This document shows positions 52,740-52,955 of a stretch of 52,955 nucleotides of DNA, in pieces. Below the pieces are notes generated by a model. It did not search any database, had not been told where the DNA came from, and saw only the letters and a program-made list of their open reading frames with translations. The stretch comes from Hydrogenobaculum sp. (GTDB taxonomy: Bacteria; Aquificota; Aquificia; Aquificales; Aquificaceae). The stretch covers positions 1-52,955 of the forward strand of contig PNJC01000114.1 of assembly GCA_002878215.1 (NCBI GenBank), given 5' to 3'. Position 1 is the stretch's first letter. The number at the start of each line of letters is the position of its first letter. Made by a program: the position numbers and the translations under genes.

Positions 52740-52955
52740 ATAAGCTAAGGCCTGAAACAACTTTAACATACTCTGGCAAATTCATGTATTTAGCTCTACA
52801 AATACATTTTTAAATTTCCATATCTTAGTTTTTATTTTTGCTGTTTGTTTGTTTATTTTGAAGGTAGTTTTAATTTAAAAGCTTAAATACTTTGTAAGAT
52901 AAACTTTTTATTTTTACAATTATAACACGATATATATCATAAAAAATGTTTTATA
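52740..52955. other. Non-coding right edge, no feature recognised
   Basis: These 216 A/T-rich bases after purC contain no ORF in the track, no clear terminator and no promoter that I would defend. A short GATATATATC palindrome lies near 52929. The next gene is probably beyond the window. Confidence 0.5.

Noticed and set aside
52740-52955. CRISPR leader or repeat at the right edge
   Set aside because: A/T-rich sequence without any direct repeat at regular spacing.

Overview
The window is about 53 kb of AT-rich, densely packed bacterial chromosome. Gene content and family variants point to a thermophilic, chemolithoautotrophic sulfur oxidiser of the Aquificales, most like Hydrogenobaculum. The evidence is a complete sulfur-oxidising heterodisulfide reductase-like (sHdr) locus with lipoate-binding proteins, a carbamoyl-phosphate synthase large subunit that ends after its first half, secD without secF, and an atpC separate from other ATP synthase genes. 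The genus is an inference from remembered family patterns, not a database result. No transposons, prophage genes or CRISPR arrays were seen.

Layout. 1-2.9 kb (minus): two-cluster ferredoxin, zinc-ribbon protein, DJ-1/PfpI protein and the N-terminal part of leuS, which runs off the left edge. 3.0-5.3 kb (plus): a small membrane protein and dxs. 5.3-9.1 kb (minus): tightly overlapping glgP-truA-Ser/Thr kinase-PP2C phosphatase. 9.2-9.9 kb (minus): DsbC-like periplasmic thiol protein. 10-23.7 kb (minus): a long co-directional cluster, tusA-dsrE3A-dsrE-hdrC1-hdrB1-hdrA-hyp-hdrC2-hdrB2-lbpA-trx-dsrE-lbpA-dsrE-radical SAM-nfnA-like-nfnB-like-small envelope protein-GT9 glycosyltransferase. 23.8-24.8 kb (minus): DUF507 protein and atpC. 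24.8-34.2 kb (plus): dnaN, LOG-family protein, Mre11/SbcD nuclease, SPFH/NfeD pair, Cys-rich lipoprotein, dienelactone hydrolase, DUF488, N-acetylglutamate synthase-like GNAT, LMW-phosphatase-like protein, GT4 glycosyltransferase, an unknown 441-aa protein and an MTH1187-type protein. 34.2-37.3 kb (minus): tRNA-Glu, thiC, yicC, a small protein and a QueD/PTPS-family gene. 37.4-40.0 kb (minus): a cpoB-like lipoprotein, cdsA and rodA. 40.0-52.7 kb (plus): cysS, an lgt-like gene, a D,D-carboxypeptidase, two small unknowns (one Nudix-like), tonB, hpf, secD, a prepilin peptidase, tatB, tatC, carB N-half, rpsT, a TPR protein and purC.

The centrepiece is the sHdr locus. From family knowledge, TusA and DsrE proteins relay sulfane sulfur as thiolate-bound persulfide to the HdrC1B1A-Hyp-C2B2 complex, which works with lipoyl-carrying LbpA proteins and passes electrons towards NAD(P)+. 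This version carries two LbpA paralogues, four DsrE-superfamily proteins, a small CxxC thioredoxin-like protein, a radical SAM enzyme that could serve lipoyl assembly, and an NfnAB-like flavoprotein pair that could handle the electrons. Several intercistronic gaps hold perfect inverted repeats, suggesting the long transcript is cut or its segments differentially stabilised.

A second window-wide theme is promoters. Many genes, including dnaN, cysS, carB, the phosphatase-like gene, the carboxypeptidase and the cpoB-like gene, have a TATAAT-like hexamer only 6-8 nt before the start codon and no Shine-Dalgarno sequence. This predicts leaderless mRNAs. Genes inside operons, and rpsT, have good AGGAGG sites.
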